From Moorella sp. Hama-1 (GTDB taxonomy: Bacteria; Bacillota; DSM-521; Neomoorellales; Neomoorellaceae), in assembly GCF_023734095.1 (NCBI RefSeq), contig NZ_AP024620.1, positions 2,662,501 to 2,726,500 of the forward strand: a stretch of 64,000 nucleotides of DNA, written 5' to 3'. Of the stretch, positions 1-8,769 are shown piece by piece. How positions within the stretch are numbered: position 1 is the stretch's first letter; every line of letters begins with the position of its first letter. The notes below the pieces were generated by a model. It was not told the origin of the DNA. It saw nothing but the letters and a program-made list of their open reading frames with translations, and made no database searches. The position numbers were made by a program, and so were the translations under genes.

Positions 1-102
1 TTCGCCAAGGGCTTCGATGCCCAGGGCTACGAGGTGGGCCGGGTCTCCCTGCCCGTCACCGGGGTCACCGACTTGAACAAAGCCCTGGGAACGAGGGATT
101 AG
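1..102 (+). CDS. C-terminal end of an unidentified protein (partial)
   Basis: The reading frame enters from the left edge and ends at TAG. The 33 visible residues end in DLNKALGTRD. A decayed relative with the same ending (ELNKALGTTD) lies at 8450-8714, and both are followed by convergent VapB/VapC-type sequence. The family is not recognised. Two stem-loops, at 138-170 and 200-236, follow and probably terminate it. Confidence 0.55.
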   Translation, partial: FAKGFDAQGYEVGRVSLPVTGVTDLNKALGTRD

Positions 103-137
103 CCAAGTTTACGAAGAAAAATTAAACCATAGTAGTA

Positions 138-170
138 GGGGTGGCAACTTTTCATGCGTGCTGCCACCCC
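138..170 (+). terminator. Stem-loop after the left-edge gene
   Basis: Nine-base perfect arms GGGGTGGCA (138-146) and TGCCACCCC (162-170) enclose a 15-nt loop. There is no clear T-tract, so this may be a pause or processing hairpin ahead of the stronger terminator at 200-236. Confidence 0.45.
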
Positions 171-199
171 AAGCGTACCCTTTATATAGTTGGTTATAT

Positions 200-236
200 G
201 TGGTAGCCTTAACCTGAGGCTACCACCATTTTTTCC
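200..236 (+). terminator. Rho-independent terminator
   Basis: Ten-base perfect arms GTGGTAGCCT (200-209) and AGGCTACCAC (217-226) with a 7-nt loop are followed by CATTTTTT. This is the canonical form of an intrinsic terminator on the + strand and probably ends the gene entering from the left edge. Confidence 0.75.
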
Positions 237-296
237 CTTTTTAACAACCGGACTCCTGGAGGACTTGACCATTATACCCTTGCCCCGGATACTGTT

Positions 297-410
297 GATG
301 TTTTCCTCCAACCGGCGTTCCTCCTGTTTATAGGACGCATACGTATTACATACCTCTGGCCCCAATTACGGGGTCAAAGGGGACAGGGGTAATAATGATT
401 TGCCCTTCAT
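297..410 (-). pseudogene. VapB/AbrB antitoxin remnant
   Basis: The minus strand encodes TYASYKQEERRLEE, the same C-terminal segment as the intact VapB at 9182-9439. Nucleotide similarity to roughly 9196-9338 continues over about 110 bases, with about 30 bases missing. The DNA-binding N terminus and any partner PIN toxin are absent, so this is a dead scrap of a second VapBC locus. Confidence 0.6.
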
Positions 411-544
411 ACCATGTTAATAATCGGTCAATAACAAGTTAGTTCAAGGCCGATTGGTGTCGGAGGTTATCTACCCGGCGACGATTTTTGGCATACTCAG
501 GTAACATTAATAAGACTCCTCAGGCCCGGACGGGAAATAAAGCC

Positions 545-587
545 TTGACAGCCAGGTATTATTGTACTAATATTTTAATACAATAAT
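545..587 (+). promoter_or_regulatory. Promoter and operator of the GntR-ABC operon
   Basis: A -35 TTGACA (545-550), a 17-base spacer and a -10 TAATAT (568-573) form a strong sigma-A promoter. A perfect 9-base inverted repeat, ATTATTGTA (558-566) and TACAATAAT (579-587), straddles the -10. The repeat resembles operators of YtrA-type GntR repressors, so autorepression by the adjacent regulator is likely. Confidence 0.7.
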
Positions 588-649
588 CAAAAGGGGGTGA
601 TCCCTATTTTCCCTTAAAAATCAAACCGGATACAGGCATCCCCATTTAT

Positions 650-1006
650 GTGCAGTTAAAAGACCAGATTAAGTGCGCTATTGCCACCGGCCGGCTCCGG
701 CCGGGAGAGCAGTTGCCGACTGTCCGGCAGCTAGCCGTCGAGTTGCGGATCAACCCCAATACCGTCAGCCGGGTTTATTCCGAACTGGAGCGGGAAGGCC
801 TGCTGGCCACCCGCCAGGGTAAAGGGAGCTTTGTCCAGGAAAAAAACGTCGTCAGCCCGGCGTTGCCGGTACTGGAAAAGCTGATTGATGATCTTCTGGT
901 AAGGGCTTTAGAACTGGGGTTTTCAATAGATCAAGTTATGGACATACTGCAGAAAAAGGTTAAGGAGGCTGAGCCAATTGGCCCGGAAAAAGGAAAACGG
1001 GAATAG
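650..1006 (+). CDS. GntR-family regulator, YtrA subfamily
   Basis: A winged-helix DNA-binding domain (QLPTVRQLAVELRINPNTVS, then a turn and LLATRQGKGSF) is followed by a short helical tail; the 118-residue size suits the YtrA subfamily, which usually represses an adjacent ABC transporter operon. The GTG at 650 is the first usable start, but family-like residues (IKPDTGIPIYVQ) continue in frame upstream to about 605 without any standard start codon. The best Shine-Dalgarno, AAGGGGGTGA (591-600), also lies upstream. The start codon is therefore either lost by a small indel or non-canonical. The stop overlaps the SPFH gene by 29 bases. The ligand is unknown. Confidence 0.82.
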   Translation: MQLKDQIKCAIATGRLRPGEQLPTVRQLAVELRINPNTVSRVYSELEREGLLATRQGKGSFVQEKNVVSPALPVLEKLIDDLLVRALELGFSIDQVMDILQKKVKEAEPIGPEKGKRE

Positions 1007-1931
1007 TGAGGAAAAAAGGAAAATAAAGGTTGCCGGTGACCATTCCCTGCATGTAAATAGCGTGGCTATATTCCTTTTTCTGGTAATCGCCGGGCTAGGG
1101 ATCTGGTGGGGTTTATCCACCAGCAGTCCTGCTATAGCTATAATAACGACGCTGATAGCCCTGGTGCTGGCGGCAGCTATTAGAATCGCCCGCCAGTGGG
1201 AAAAGGCCGTGGTCCTACGCCTGGGGAGATTCCACCGCCTCGCCGGACCCGGGTTCTTCTTGATTATCCCCATTATCGACAGCGTGACTACCTGGATCGA
1301 TCAGCGGGTAATGGCCACCCCTTTTAACGCCGAGCAAACCCTGACCAAGGATACCGTGCCCGTCGACGTGGACGCTGTCCTATTCTGGGTGGTCTGGGAT
1401 GCCCAGAAGGCCGCTCTGGAAGTGGCCAATTACCAGGACGCTGTGGCCTGGGCGGCCCAAACCGCATTGCGGGACATTATCGGTAAGACCCTGCTCTCGG
1501 AAATGCTGGCCGGGCGGGATAAAATCGACGAAGAACTGCGGAAGGTGATCGATCAGCGTACTGAGCCCTGGGGGGTCGCCGTGCAATCGGTGGAGATCCG
1601 CGATGTAATCATTCCGGCCAACCTGCAGGATGCCATGTCCCGGGAGGCTCAGGCCGAAAGGGAACGCAAGGCACGAATTATCCTGGGTACGGCTGAAACA
1701 GAGATTGCTCAGAAGTTTGCTGAAGCAGCCGGGGCTTATCAAAACAACCCGGTGGCCATGCATCTACGGGCTATGAACATGCTCTACGAAGGTCTGAAAG
1801 AGAAAGGTGCTCTAATCGTAGTACCCAGCACGGCGGTGGAAACTATGGGGCTGGGAACCATCAGTGGCCTGGCTTCTTTGCGCCATGGCAGCCTGGAGCA
1901 GGTAACCGGTGACGATGGGAATAAATCGTAA
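978..1931 (+). CDS. SPFH/slipin (stomatin-like) membrane protein
   Basis: A cytoplasmic N-terminal tail is followed by two hydrophobic segments (about residues 29-46 and 51-68) and an SPFH/band-7 domain (about 72-250) with typical slipin sequence: EKAVVLRLGRFHRLAGPGFF, later the alanine-rich SREAQAERERKARI helix. Slipins scaffold membrane microdomains and often pair with NfeD-type partners; none is visible here. The TTG start follows TAAGGAGG at a good distance and overlaps the GntR gene, which implies coupled translation. Its place between a YtrA regulator and ABC exporters suggests a role in envelope-stress response or export; this is inference. Confidence 0.85.
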   Translation: MARKKENGNSEEKRKIKVAGDHSLHVNSVAIFLFLVIAGLGIWWGLSTSSPAIAIITTLIALVLAAAIRIARQWEKAVVLRLGRFHRLAGPGFFLIIPIIDSVTTWIDQRVMATPFNAEQTLTKDTVPVDVDAVLFWVVWDAQKAALEVANYQDAVAWAAQTALRDIIGKTLLSEMLAGRDKIDEELRKVIDQRTEPWGVAVQSVEIRDVIIPANLQDAMSREAQAERERKARIILGTAETEIAQKFAEAAGAYQNNPVAMHLRAMNMLYEGLKEKGALIVVPSTAVETMGLGTISGLASLRHGSLEQVTGDDGNKS

Positions 1932-1943
1932 ACATTTTAAAAA

Positions 1944-2041
1944 ATGAAGCCCCGGAAAGTCTGGGAGGGGCAAGGGGCATGATTGCTCTAGTAAGACTGG
2001 CCCTTGCCCGGTACCGGGTAAAAGGGATAAACCTAAGGTAG
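1944..2041 (+). other. Two tiny overlapping ORFs with an inverted repeat
   Basis: ATG at 1944 encodes 12 codons and ATG at 1979 encodes 20 codons (MIALVRLALARYRVKGINLR), overlapping as ATGA. The region also contains a perfect 9-base inverted repeat, GGGCAAGGG (1968-1976) and CCCTTGCCC (2001-2009). It may be a remnant of a permease start, a leader peptide or an mRNA structure. Coding is not established. Confidence 0.25.
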
Positions 2042-2062
2042 TTCTAGTTAGGAGGCCACATT

Positions 2063-2827
2063 GTGATTGAACTCAACCACTTAACCAAAGTCTATAACCA
2101 GGGCCGCGTCAAAGCTGTCGATGACCTCAACCTGGAGGTCCCCCCGGGCGAAATCTTCGGTTTCCTGGGACCCAACGGTGCCGGTAAGACGACGACCATC
2201 AAGATGATGGCCGGGCTATTAACCCCCACCTCGGGGGAGGTCATAATCAACGGCCACAATATGGCCAGGGACCCCCTGGCCGCCAAAGGCTCCCTGGGGT
2301 TTGTCCCGGATAACCCCGACATCTGGGAGAAACTGACGGGACTGGAGTACCTGCAATTCCTGGCCGATGTCTACCGGGTGCCGGTTGCCGCCAGGCAGGT
2401 GCGGGTGGAGGAACTGGCAGCCACCTTTGAACTCCAGGACGCCCTGGGGGATAGCATCCAGAGCTATTCTCACGGTATGCGCCAGAAACTGGTCCTGATA
2501 GGCGCCCTGATCCACCAGCCACCGGTGCTTATCCTGGATGAGCCCATGGTGGGCCTGGATCCCCGTTCCGCCTACCTGCTGAAGGATATCCTCCGCCGCT
2601 ACTGCGATGCCGGCCATACCGTCTTTTTTTCCACCCACATTCTGGAGGTGGCCGAGCGCCTCTGCGACCGGGTGGGCATTATCAACCGCGGCAGTTTAAT
2701 TGCCCTGGGGACCATGGCTGAAATAAAAACGCGCCGTGCCGGCGGGGAAGAGACCCTGGAGCAGATTTTCCTAGAGATCACCGGTGCCGACCTTCCGCCT
2801 GAAGGAATGGATTTTAAGGAACAATAG
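2063..2827 (+). CDS. ABC transporter ATP-binding protein
   Basis: Complete nucleotide-binding domain: Walker A GPNGAGKT (36-43), signature SHGMRQ (136-141), Walker B VLILDEP (155-161) and H-loop His at about 192. The 254-residue length and DrrA/YtrB-like sequence fit the ATPase of an ABC-2 exporter. GTG start is chosen because AGGAGG lies just upstream. Its permease partner is probably the 557-residue protein at 3043-4716, 215 bases downstream. Substrate is unknown. Confidence 0.9.
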   Translation: MIELNHLTKVYNQGRVKAVDDLNLEVPPGEIFGFLGPNGAGKTTTIKMMAGLLTPTSGEVIINGHNMARDPLAAKGSLGFVPDNPDIWEKLTGLEYLQFLADVYRVPVAARQVRVEELAATFELQDALGDSIQSYSHGMRQKLVLIGALIHQPPVLILDEPMVGLDPRSAYLLKDILRRYCDAGHTVFFSTHILEVAERLCDRVGIINRGSLIALGTMAEIKTRRAGGEETLEQIFLEITGADLPPEGMDFKEQ

Positions 2828-3042
2828 CCCGCGGCTTCGCCCTTGGCTACTTTTCATGCCTGCATGAAACCCTGGACTCCCCCTTAAGTACAATCGTTTA
2901 TACCCCTTAATACTGGCACGGCCTGGGAGCTATCCGGGGCAACATGTTATACCCAGGTGATACAGGTAAATACAGTGCCGCCCAAATATTTCCGTTTATA
3001 TAACAGAACTCTGTAAAAGGTCCTGTTTTGGAGGTAGAAGTT

Positions 3043-4716
3043 ATGGTTACCTGGCGCCAGCGCAGTCCCTGGCAGGCCCTGCTAATCACCATTTTAAAAA
3101 TAAACCTGCGCAACACGACCGGGAAAAGGCGGTTACCGGGTAAAGGTCTGGTCCGGCTCCTGCTGGGAGTCCTGGTTTTACTGAGCTTTATCCCCCTGGA
3201 GTTCCTTTTCTTCACCTTCTTCTTCTCCCTTTCCCGGGCCAGCCTAGTCGCCGGCCAGCCGGCCCTGGTGCCGGTCCTCATAGTCGTGGCCGGGCAGATG
3301 GTCGTACTGATCTTCGGTATGTTCTACCTGATGTCGGCCTTTTATTTCTCCCAGGATATCGGCCGCATGCTCCACCTGCCTTTGCGGCCCCGCCAGCTCC
3401 TGGGAGCCAAATTCCTGGTGGTCATGCTGGGGGAACTCCTGACTACCACCGTCATTGTTGTTCCCGGCTTCCTCGGTTACGGCCTGGCCCGGGGCGGGGG
3501 CCCAGCCTACTGGCTGATGGCGCTGCTGGTCTGGCTATTGCTACCCCTTTTACCTCTGGCCCTGGATACCATCTTTACCCTGGCCCTGGCCCGGGTGGTC
3601 AACCTCTCCCGGCAGCGGGATGTGCTGCGGGTCCTGGGGGGCCTTTTGGGACTGGTCCTGGCTACCGGCATCCAGTTCTTCAGCCAGCGGTTCGCCCCGG
3701 GCGGGCCGGCTTACATGCCTGGAAACCTGGAGGTTTTCCAGGGCCTGGCCGGCCGCATCGGCAGCATTTTTCCCCCGGCCCTCTGGGCCGCCGGCGCCCT
3801 GGCAATGCCAGATAGGGTGACCGGATGGGTGAATCTATCTTTGCTGGTGGCCCTTTCCCTGGCGGTAGTAGGCTTGACGGCCCTGTTTGCGGAAAGGGTT
3901 TACTTCCGGGACCTCCTGGCCGGCCAGGAGGTCCCGGCTAGGCGCCGTCGTCAGCGCCCGGCCCCGGCGACCCTGGCCACCGCCGGTGTTACGGCCGCCC
4001 TCTGGCGCCGGGAACTGAAACTCTTCCTGCGGACACCGACCTATGTCATGAACGGCCTGGTCACTACCATAATCTTCCCCTTAATGATGGTCATCCCGGC
4101 CCTGTCCCGGGGGGATACTGCTAGCTGGACCTTACTCAGCCAGCAGTCCCACCTGGCCGGCTGGGTAGCCCTGGGTGGCGCCGGAATGGTTATGTTTTTG
4201 AATACTATCAACCACGTAGCCCCTACGGCCATCTCCCGGGAAGGCAAATTTATCTGGCTGCTCCGCTCCCTGCCGGTGGAACCCCGGCTCCTGGTCCGGG
4301 TTAAACTCCTCTTCAGCCTGGCCTTCGCGGTCCTGGGGGCCGTCCTGGTAAGCGGTGTCCTTTACCTGGTCCTGCATCTGCCCCCGGCATACCTGGCCAT
4401 CATATTCCTCCTAGGCCTCTTGAGCAGCTGGCCAGTGGCCGCCCTGGGGTTGGTGGTCGATCTCTCCTACCCCCGCCTGGACTGGGTGGACCCCCAGCAG
4501 GCCATGAAGGGCAATTTCAACGGCCTGATCGCCATGGTCCTGGCCCTGCCCCTGGTTCTCCTCCTGGTCCTATCTGCTTTCCTCCTGTCCCGCTTAGGCC
4601 AGGGGTATAACCGCATCGTGATCCTGCTGGCCCTGGAACTGGTGCTTGCCGGCCTGGCGGCAACTCGCATCCTGGAGGGCATGGCCGAAAAACGCTTCCG
4701 CGGGATGGAGCAATGA
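3043..4716 (+). CDS. ABC-2 type exporter permease
   Basis: A 557-residue, highly hydrophobic protein with about 12 predicted membrane segments, resembling large putative ABC exporter permeases of Gram-positive bacteria. The ATG at 3043 is preferred over an in-frame TTG at 3028 because GGAGGT sits seven bases before it. It pairs with the ATPase at 2063-2827. The intervening DNA carries only a small palindrome (TTTCATGC and GCATGAAA, 2852-2869). Substrate is unknown. Confidence 0.85.
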   Translation: MVTWRQRSPWQALLITILKINLRNTTGKRRLPGKGLVRLLLGVLVLLSFIPLEFLFFTFFFSLSRASLVAGQPALVPVLIVVAGQMVVLIFGMFYLMSAFYFSQDIGRMLHLPLRPRQLLGAKFLVVMLGELLTTTVIVVPGFLGYGLARGGGPAYWLMALLVWLLLPLLPLALDTIFTLALARVVNLSRQRDVLRVLGGLLGLVLATGIQFFSQRFAPGGPAYMPGNLEVFQGLAGRIGSIFPPALWAAGALAMPDRVTGWVNLSLLVALSLAVVGLTALFAERVYFRDLLAGQEVPARRRRQRPAPATLATAGVTAALWRRELKLFLRTPTYVMNGLVTTIIFPLMMVIPALSRGDTASWTLLSQQSHLAGWVALGGAGMVMFLNTINHVAPTAISREGKFIWLLRSLPVEPRLLVRVKLLFSLAFAVLGAVLVSGVLYLVLHLPPAYLAIIFLLGLLSSWPVAALGLVVDLSYPRLDWVDPQQAMKGNFNGLIAMVLALPLVLLLVLSAFLLSRLGQGYNRIVILLALELVLAGLAATRILEGMAEKRFRGMEQ

Positions 4717-5087
4717 AGGTTATACCCCAGCAGCTGGGAGCCACAGTAAAAAGCTATAACCTGAATCCGTGATAACAGCAAATTACTTTCCTGAGCAATG
4801 GCCAGCCAGGCCTCCGGCGTTTCCTTACAGTGAAGGAACCTGACCGCTTCCTCCAGGATAATCTCCTGGTAGGGTACACTACGAGCCATCATATCCAGGC
4901 GCTGGCGTAGGGTGGGGCTTGAAGGCACATCCTGAATATAAAGCGCCGGAGCGAAGGAAGGATCATCCCGATAAAGAAATATGGTTAGTCTGAACTTCAG
5001 AGCAGTATGGTTGACAATCTCCCCCACTAGAGCCAGTCCGGCAACGGGGGTCAGGTGCTCATCAGACTGTTCAATGATGAACTTCAT
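4717..5087 (-). mobile_element. Truncated IS1380-family transposase remnant
   Basis: The minus strand encodes a start typical of IS1380-type DDE transposases (MKFIIEQSDEHLTPVAGLAL), then a shortened middle and SSPTLRQRLD. Only about 120 of some 430 expected residues remain, with an internal deletion after residue 30, and the catalytic core is missing. It lies between the first permease and the second ABC pair, so an insertion probably split one operon. No terminal inverted repeats were recognised. Confidence 0.6.
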
Positions 5088-5155
5088 GGCCGCACGAGAG
5101 TCAACCCGGGATACGTATGCGCAAATAAAGAATAATTTCACCTGGAGGATAAAGT

Positions 5156-5908
5156 ATGTCTGCTAACGTTACACCAGCCCTTAAAGTAGAAGGCTTGACC
5201 AAAAAATATGGGAATAAGACTGTTCTCACGGCGATATCATTTACCATCCAAGCCGGCGAATGTGTGGCCTTGCTTGGTCCTAACGGAGCCGGTAAAACCA
5301 CCCTCCTCCGTTGCTTGGGCGGTATCCTGCGCCCTGATACCGGTAAAATAAGTGTTTTTGGCTATGACATGTATCATGATGAGCTGGTTGCCAGGACGAT
5401 GATTACCTATGTTCCCGACACACCTCATTTTTTTCCGGAGCTTACTGTCTGGGAGCATCTCAAATTCGTGGCCCTGGCCCACGGGTACGGGGACGGCTTT
5501 GATAACCGCGCTGAGGCCCTCCTCCAGACTTATGGTTTACCGGAGCGAACAGCCCTCCCCTTTGAGCTATCACGGGGGATGGCCCAGAAACTATCTCTTT
5601 GCTGCGCCCTGATCCGTCCCTGGCAGCTGATGCTCCTGGACGAACCCACGGCCAACCTGGATCACCAGGCCTTTGATGTTCTCAAGGAAACTATCCTGGC
5701 GGGTAAAGAAGCCGGCAAAGCCTTTCTTTTATCCACCCACCAGTTACCCCTGGCAGCCGAGGTTTGCGACCGTTATCTACTGGTGATTCAGGGGCGCCTT
5801 CTATTTGCCGGCGATCTGGCCGCTCTGAAGGAAGCATCTGGGCTCGTTGGAGTTACTGATCTGGCGGCTGTTTACGAGGCCCTGCTGGCCAAGGTGGCGA
5901 CAAGATGA
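5156..5908 (+). CDS. ABC transporter ATP-binding protein (second pair)
   Basis: Walker A GPNGAGKT (41-48), signature LSRGMAQKLS, Walker B LMLLDEPTANLD and an H-loop STHQ are all present. At 250 residues it is a full ABC ATPase of the exporter type. ATG follows CTGGAGG by seven bases. Its stop overlaps the next permease start by four bases (ATGA), so the two are certainly co-translated. It resembles EcsA/YtrB-like ATPases; the substrate is unknown. Confidence 0.9.
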   Translation: MSANVTPALKVEGLTKKYGNKTVLTAISFTIQAGECVALLGPNGAGKTTLLRCLGGILRPDTGKISVFGYDMYHDELVARTMITYVPDTPHFFPELTVWEHLKFVALAHGYGDGFDNRAEALLQTYGLPERTALPFELSRGMAQKLSLCCALIRPWQLMLLDEPTANLDHQAFDVLKETILAGKEAGKAFLLSTHQLPLAAEVCDRYLLVIQGRLLFAGDLAALKEASGLVGVTDLAAVYEALLAKVATR

Positions 5909-7503
5909 AAGGTCTATTATTCCTAGGTAATAAAAAAATCCAACATGCCTGGCGCTGGTTCCAAACCCTGCTGGCCTATGATCCGGCAGCGGGAGGATCG
6001 ATGGACAAGATCTACTTATTATATGTCCTGCTGCTGGTTCTGGGGGCTGCAGCGGCTATAGCGGTGTTATGGTTGAGCACAATCGCCCGCTCGGCGGCAG
6101 CTTTTACCTTTCCGCTAATTGTCTTAACCAGACCCCTGACCATAGCCGGGGCTTTCTGGCTTTCCCACCAGTTATACCAGGCAAGCAGCGGCCTACCTCT
6201 GGCTTTATCACTGCCGGAACTCTACTACCTGGCGACTTCCCCCCTGAAGAGTCCCCATTATGTATTTTATTGCGTACTACGCCAGTGGTTGCGCCAGGCC
6301 GGAGGTGTTCTGGCCATGGCCGCAACCTTGATAGTAGGACTGCTGGCCGGGGGCGGGAGTCCGGTTCCTCCAGGCCGGGCTGGTGCCGGCGTCCTGGCCA
6401 TCCTTTTGTTACACTTTACCTTTGTTTCCCTGGCTCTTCTCTATGGTTTGGGGCGCTATACCACCAGCCGGCCGCCCCGGTGGCCCGGTTTCCTGGCTTG
6501 GGCGCCCGGGTTGCTAGTGCTCGCCGGGGAAATCTTGCGGCCGGAACTAAGCTGGCAATGGGTCCTGCCACCCCTGGCTGCCGTGGTGCAGGTCATCTTG
6601 AACCTGAAATCCGCCCCGGGAGTTTACCTGGTAGTATGGCTGGCCGTGACCCTGCTGCTTTTTTTCCTGGTGGCCATTGCTTTATGGCTGCAGGCCCGGC
6701 GTTTCCCCTTGGCCTTTTTAATCGGGGGCAGCTGGGAACTGGCTGTGTTAAACGAAGCCAGGGCTGCCGGGAATACCCAGTACCTTCGGGCCATGCAGGC
6801 AGCTAACCGCCGGCGCCCTGCCAGTGACGCCAGTCCGTTCCTTCACAGTAAAGGGGTTAGAACCCTACTGGAACTCTTCTTCTTGATGCGCTGGCGCAGT
6901 GGCTTGTGGAGCCTGATTAAGGGTTACCTGTTCAACCTCAGCCTCTTCCTGGGCACCATCACTACCCTAACTGTTACTCCCGGAAATCTGCCGCTGCTTT
7001 TTTTAATCATTTTTCTCACTTTTAACAAACTGACCTGGCGTCAATTGCAGGATGACTTATATCATGAAGAGTTTCTTTATACCTTACCCTTGACCGGGAG
7101 GCAAATTGTAGCTGCAGAGATGGCAGCTATCGCCCTGCCACCCATTATAGCCAGTATGCTGGCCGGCGGTCTTTACCTGGCCACCGCCCCTTCAAATGCG
7201 ATCAGGTCGGCCCTGCTTATCCCTGTGATTCTGGCCGGGCCGGGCTTGCTGCTGGTGCTTATTATGGCTCAAGCTTACGAACAGTTCTTGATTATAACCG
7301 GGAATTCCCTGCGGTTTATTCCCCAAGGAGCCGTTGCCCTGCTGCTCACCGGCATGGTCTGGGGCAATGCTCCGGTGCTAATTTCCTTGCTCCAGCACTG
7401 GGGGTTCGGTCCCTTTGTCGGTGGTGGGGTACTATTGGGCGCATGCCTGGTAATTAGTTGGTTGCTTCTCACCTCCGCCGGCCGCTTATTCAAGCTCAGG
7501 TAA
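5905..7503 (+). CDS. Putative ABC exporter permease (second pair)
   Basis: A 532-residue multi-membrane protein with clusters of hydrophobic segments in both halves and a charged cytoplasmic loop around residues 260-320. ATGA overlap with the upstream ATPase makes it the cognate permease. It is the last gene of the GntR-SPFH-ABC-ABC unit; the DNA beyond it is pseudogene debris. Substrate is unknown. Confidence 0.83.
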   Translation: MKGLLFLGNKKIQHAWRWFQTLLAYDPAAGGSMDKIYLLYVLLLVLGAAAAIAVLWLSTIARSAAAFTFPLIVLTRPLTIAGAFWLSHQLYQASSGLPLALSLPELYYLATSPLKSPHYVFYCVLRQWLRQAGGVLAMAATLIVGLLAGGGSPVPPGRAGAGVLAILLLHFTFVSLALLYGLGRYTTSRPPRWPGFLAWAPGLLVLAGEILRPELSWQWVLPPLAAVVQVILNLKSAPGVYLVVWLAVTLLLFFLVAIALWLQARRFPLAFLIGGSWELAVLNEARAAGNTQYLRAMQAANRRRPASDASPFLHSKGVRTLLELFFLMRWRSGLWSLIKGYLFNLSLFLGTITTLTVTPGNLPLLFLIIFLTFNKLTWRQLQDDLYHEEFLYTLPLTGRQIVAAEMAAIALPPIIASMLAGGLYLATAPSNAIRSALLIPVILAGPGLLLVLIMAQAYEQFLIITGNSLRFIPQGAVALLLTGMVWGNAPVLISLLQHWGFGPFVGGGVLLGACLVISWLLLTSAGRLFKLR

Positions 7504-7644
7504 AACCAGTGATGGGAAAACCATTTAGTTCCTATGTATACATAGAAATTTATGGGATTATGACTGCATCAGCTCGAATGGTAGCAAAGAATAACGTAAT
7601 TTCCTCATCACCCATTATAGCACCTGGGTATTGTAAACCTATTA

Positions 7645-8120
7645 AAAAGATTTCCGAACAGACTTGCCCCGGCATTGATAAACTTAAGGCAGGTCCTGTA
7701 GTGGACAGGGAAAAGCGCCAAAAAGGTGGTAAGGAATCCTCCGGCGCTGCGCGGAGGATATTATCAGCAGCGACCTGGACCTGGAAACTAGAAAACCGTG
7801 CTGCCTCGGGCGGAGATATTCACCGGCCTGGTTTTCGACCAAAAAGCAATTGGTGGAACAAATGCTGAGCATCGAGGAATCCGCCGGCTACCAGCGGATA
7901 TTTGAAAAGGCATTGAAAAGACATAGAAAAGGGTATGGAAAAGGGCCAGCAGGAATCCTTGCTGGACGTGACCATCAGGCTCTTAAGCAAGAAGTTCCGC
8001 AAAATACCACGGGAGTACATGGCCAGAATAAAGAAGCAGGACGTCTATGTCCTGCAGCAGATTCTCGACAATATCTTTGATATCAACGAACTGAAGGAAC
8101 GGGAGAATTACCTGCAATAA
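7645..8120 (+). pseudogene. Rpn-type nuclease/transposase pseudogene
   Basis: Closely similar in DNA sequence to the intact gene at 32096-33040. The upstream segment (7645-7690 matches about 32045-32095) joins directly to the 3' part (7690 onward matches about 32567 onward), so about 470 bases of the 5' coding region are gone. Several small indels break the remaining frame. The EKG-type repeat near the C terminus is shorter than in the intact copy. The terminator downstream is conserved. Confidence 0.8.
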
Positions 8121-8175
8121 AGATCAAGCGGATCAAGTACACAGCAAGCCCGGTGTCTGATCCGGGAAGGAACAA

Positions 8176-8213
8176 AGCCGCCACAGGGGATTATTCCCCG
8201 GTGGCCTTTTTTG
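8176..8213 (+). terminator. Terminator after the Rpn pseudogene
   Basis: A GC-rich stem (GCC-CCAC-GGGG against CCCC-GGTGGC) with a short ATTATT loop is followed by TTTTTT. The same hairpin occurs after the intact Rpn gene at 33095-33132, so this block was duplicated as a unit. Confidence 0.7.
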
Positions 8214-8270
8214 CTTAACACTTTAGGCCGTCTGCACAGGAATAGCTTCCAGCTTCCGTCAAGCTAGCGT

Positions 8271-8416
8271 TCAATTCTGGAGCTCCCCCGGTGAAAGGCG
8301 TCGCAAGCGAATTTTAAGGGCATCCTGGATAAGCTAATACATCCGCTCTATCTGTTGAATGGTGTCGAGCAAGTTAAAAGCTTGGGCCATACGGCGGATG
8401 ACGGGCCGGTTTACAG
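8271..8416 (-). pseudogene. C-terminal scrap of a MerR/TipAL-like regulator
   Basis: The minus strand reads VNRPVIRRMAQAFNLLDT then LIQDALKIRLRRLSPGELQN and a stop, matching the C-terminal piece preserved at 33191-33400. It is cut off from its N-terminal half. A further 20-base scrap of the MerR 5' end lies at about 8425-8445. The intact N-terminal half stands at 9466-9999, beyond an inserted toxin-antitoxin block. Confidence 0.6.
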
Positions 8417-8449
8417 ATACTCCGTTTTTACGGGCTAACGTCCCAAGTG

Positions 8450-8714
8450 GTCCAGGGGCAAAGCCTGGGCCGGGTGGAGATCTGGGCCGTACCTACCGGG
8501 ACAGAGATTACGGAAAAGGATTATACCTTGTTGGGCCAGGCCAGCAAACAATTCGGAAGATAAGGGCCAACAGATCTGGACCTCCCCTACTCCCCAAAAA
8601 ACCATCCTGGCCACCGAGATCTTCGCCAATGATTCTGATGACCAGGGCCGGGAGGGTATCCCTAATCTTTACGGGGTTACCGAACTGAACAAAGCCCTGG
8701 GTACAACTGATTAG
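8450..8714 (+). pseudogene. Frameshifted remnant related to the left-edge gene
   Basis: Two frames join to give protein-like sequence: first SLGRVEIWAVPTGTEITEKD up to a TAA near 8565, then TPQKTILATEIFAND ending ELNKALGTTD at TAG 8712-8714. The last part aligns with the gene ending at position 102. The N terminus is missing, because the fragment starts abruptly at the MerR scrap junction (about 8446). Family unknown. Confidence 0.5.
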
Positions 8715-8719
8715 CCAAT

Positions 8720-8760
8720 AAAAAAGGTGGCGGCCTTTAACCCCGGGCCGTCACCTTTTT
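8720..8760. terminator. Bidirectional terminator
   Basis: AAAAAGGTGGCGGCC and GGGCCGTCACCTTTTT form a long stem with A and T tracts on both sides. It can end transcription from the + strand remnant and from vapC on the - strand. Confidence 0.75.
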
Positions 8761-8769
8761 CCCGATTGG

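Noticed and set aside
6069-6806. 245-codon + strand ORF
   Set aside because: Other frame of the second ABC permease, without membrane pattern or ribosome site.
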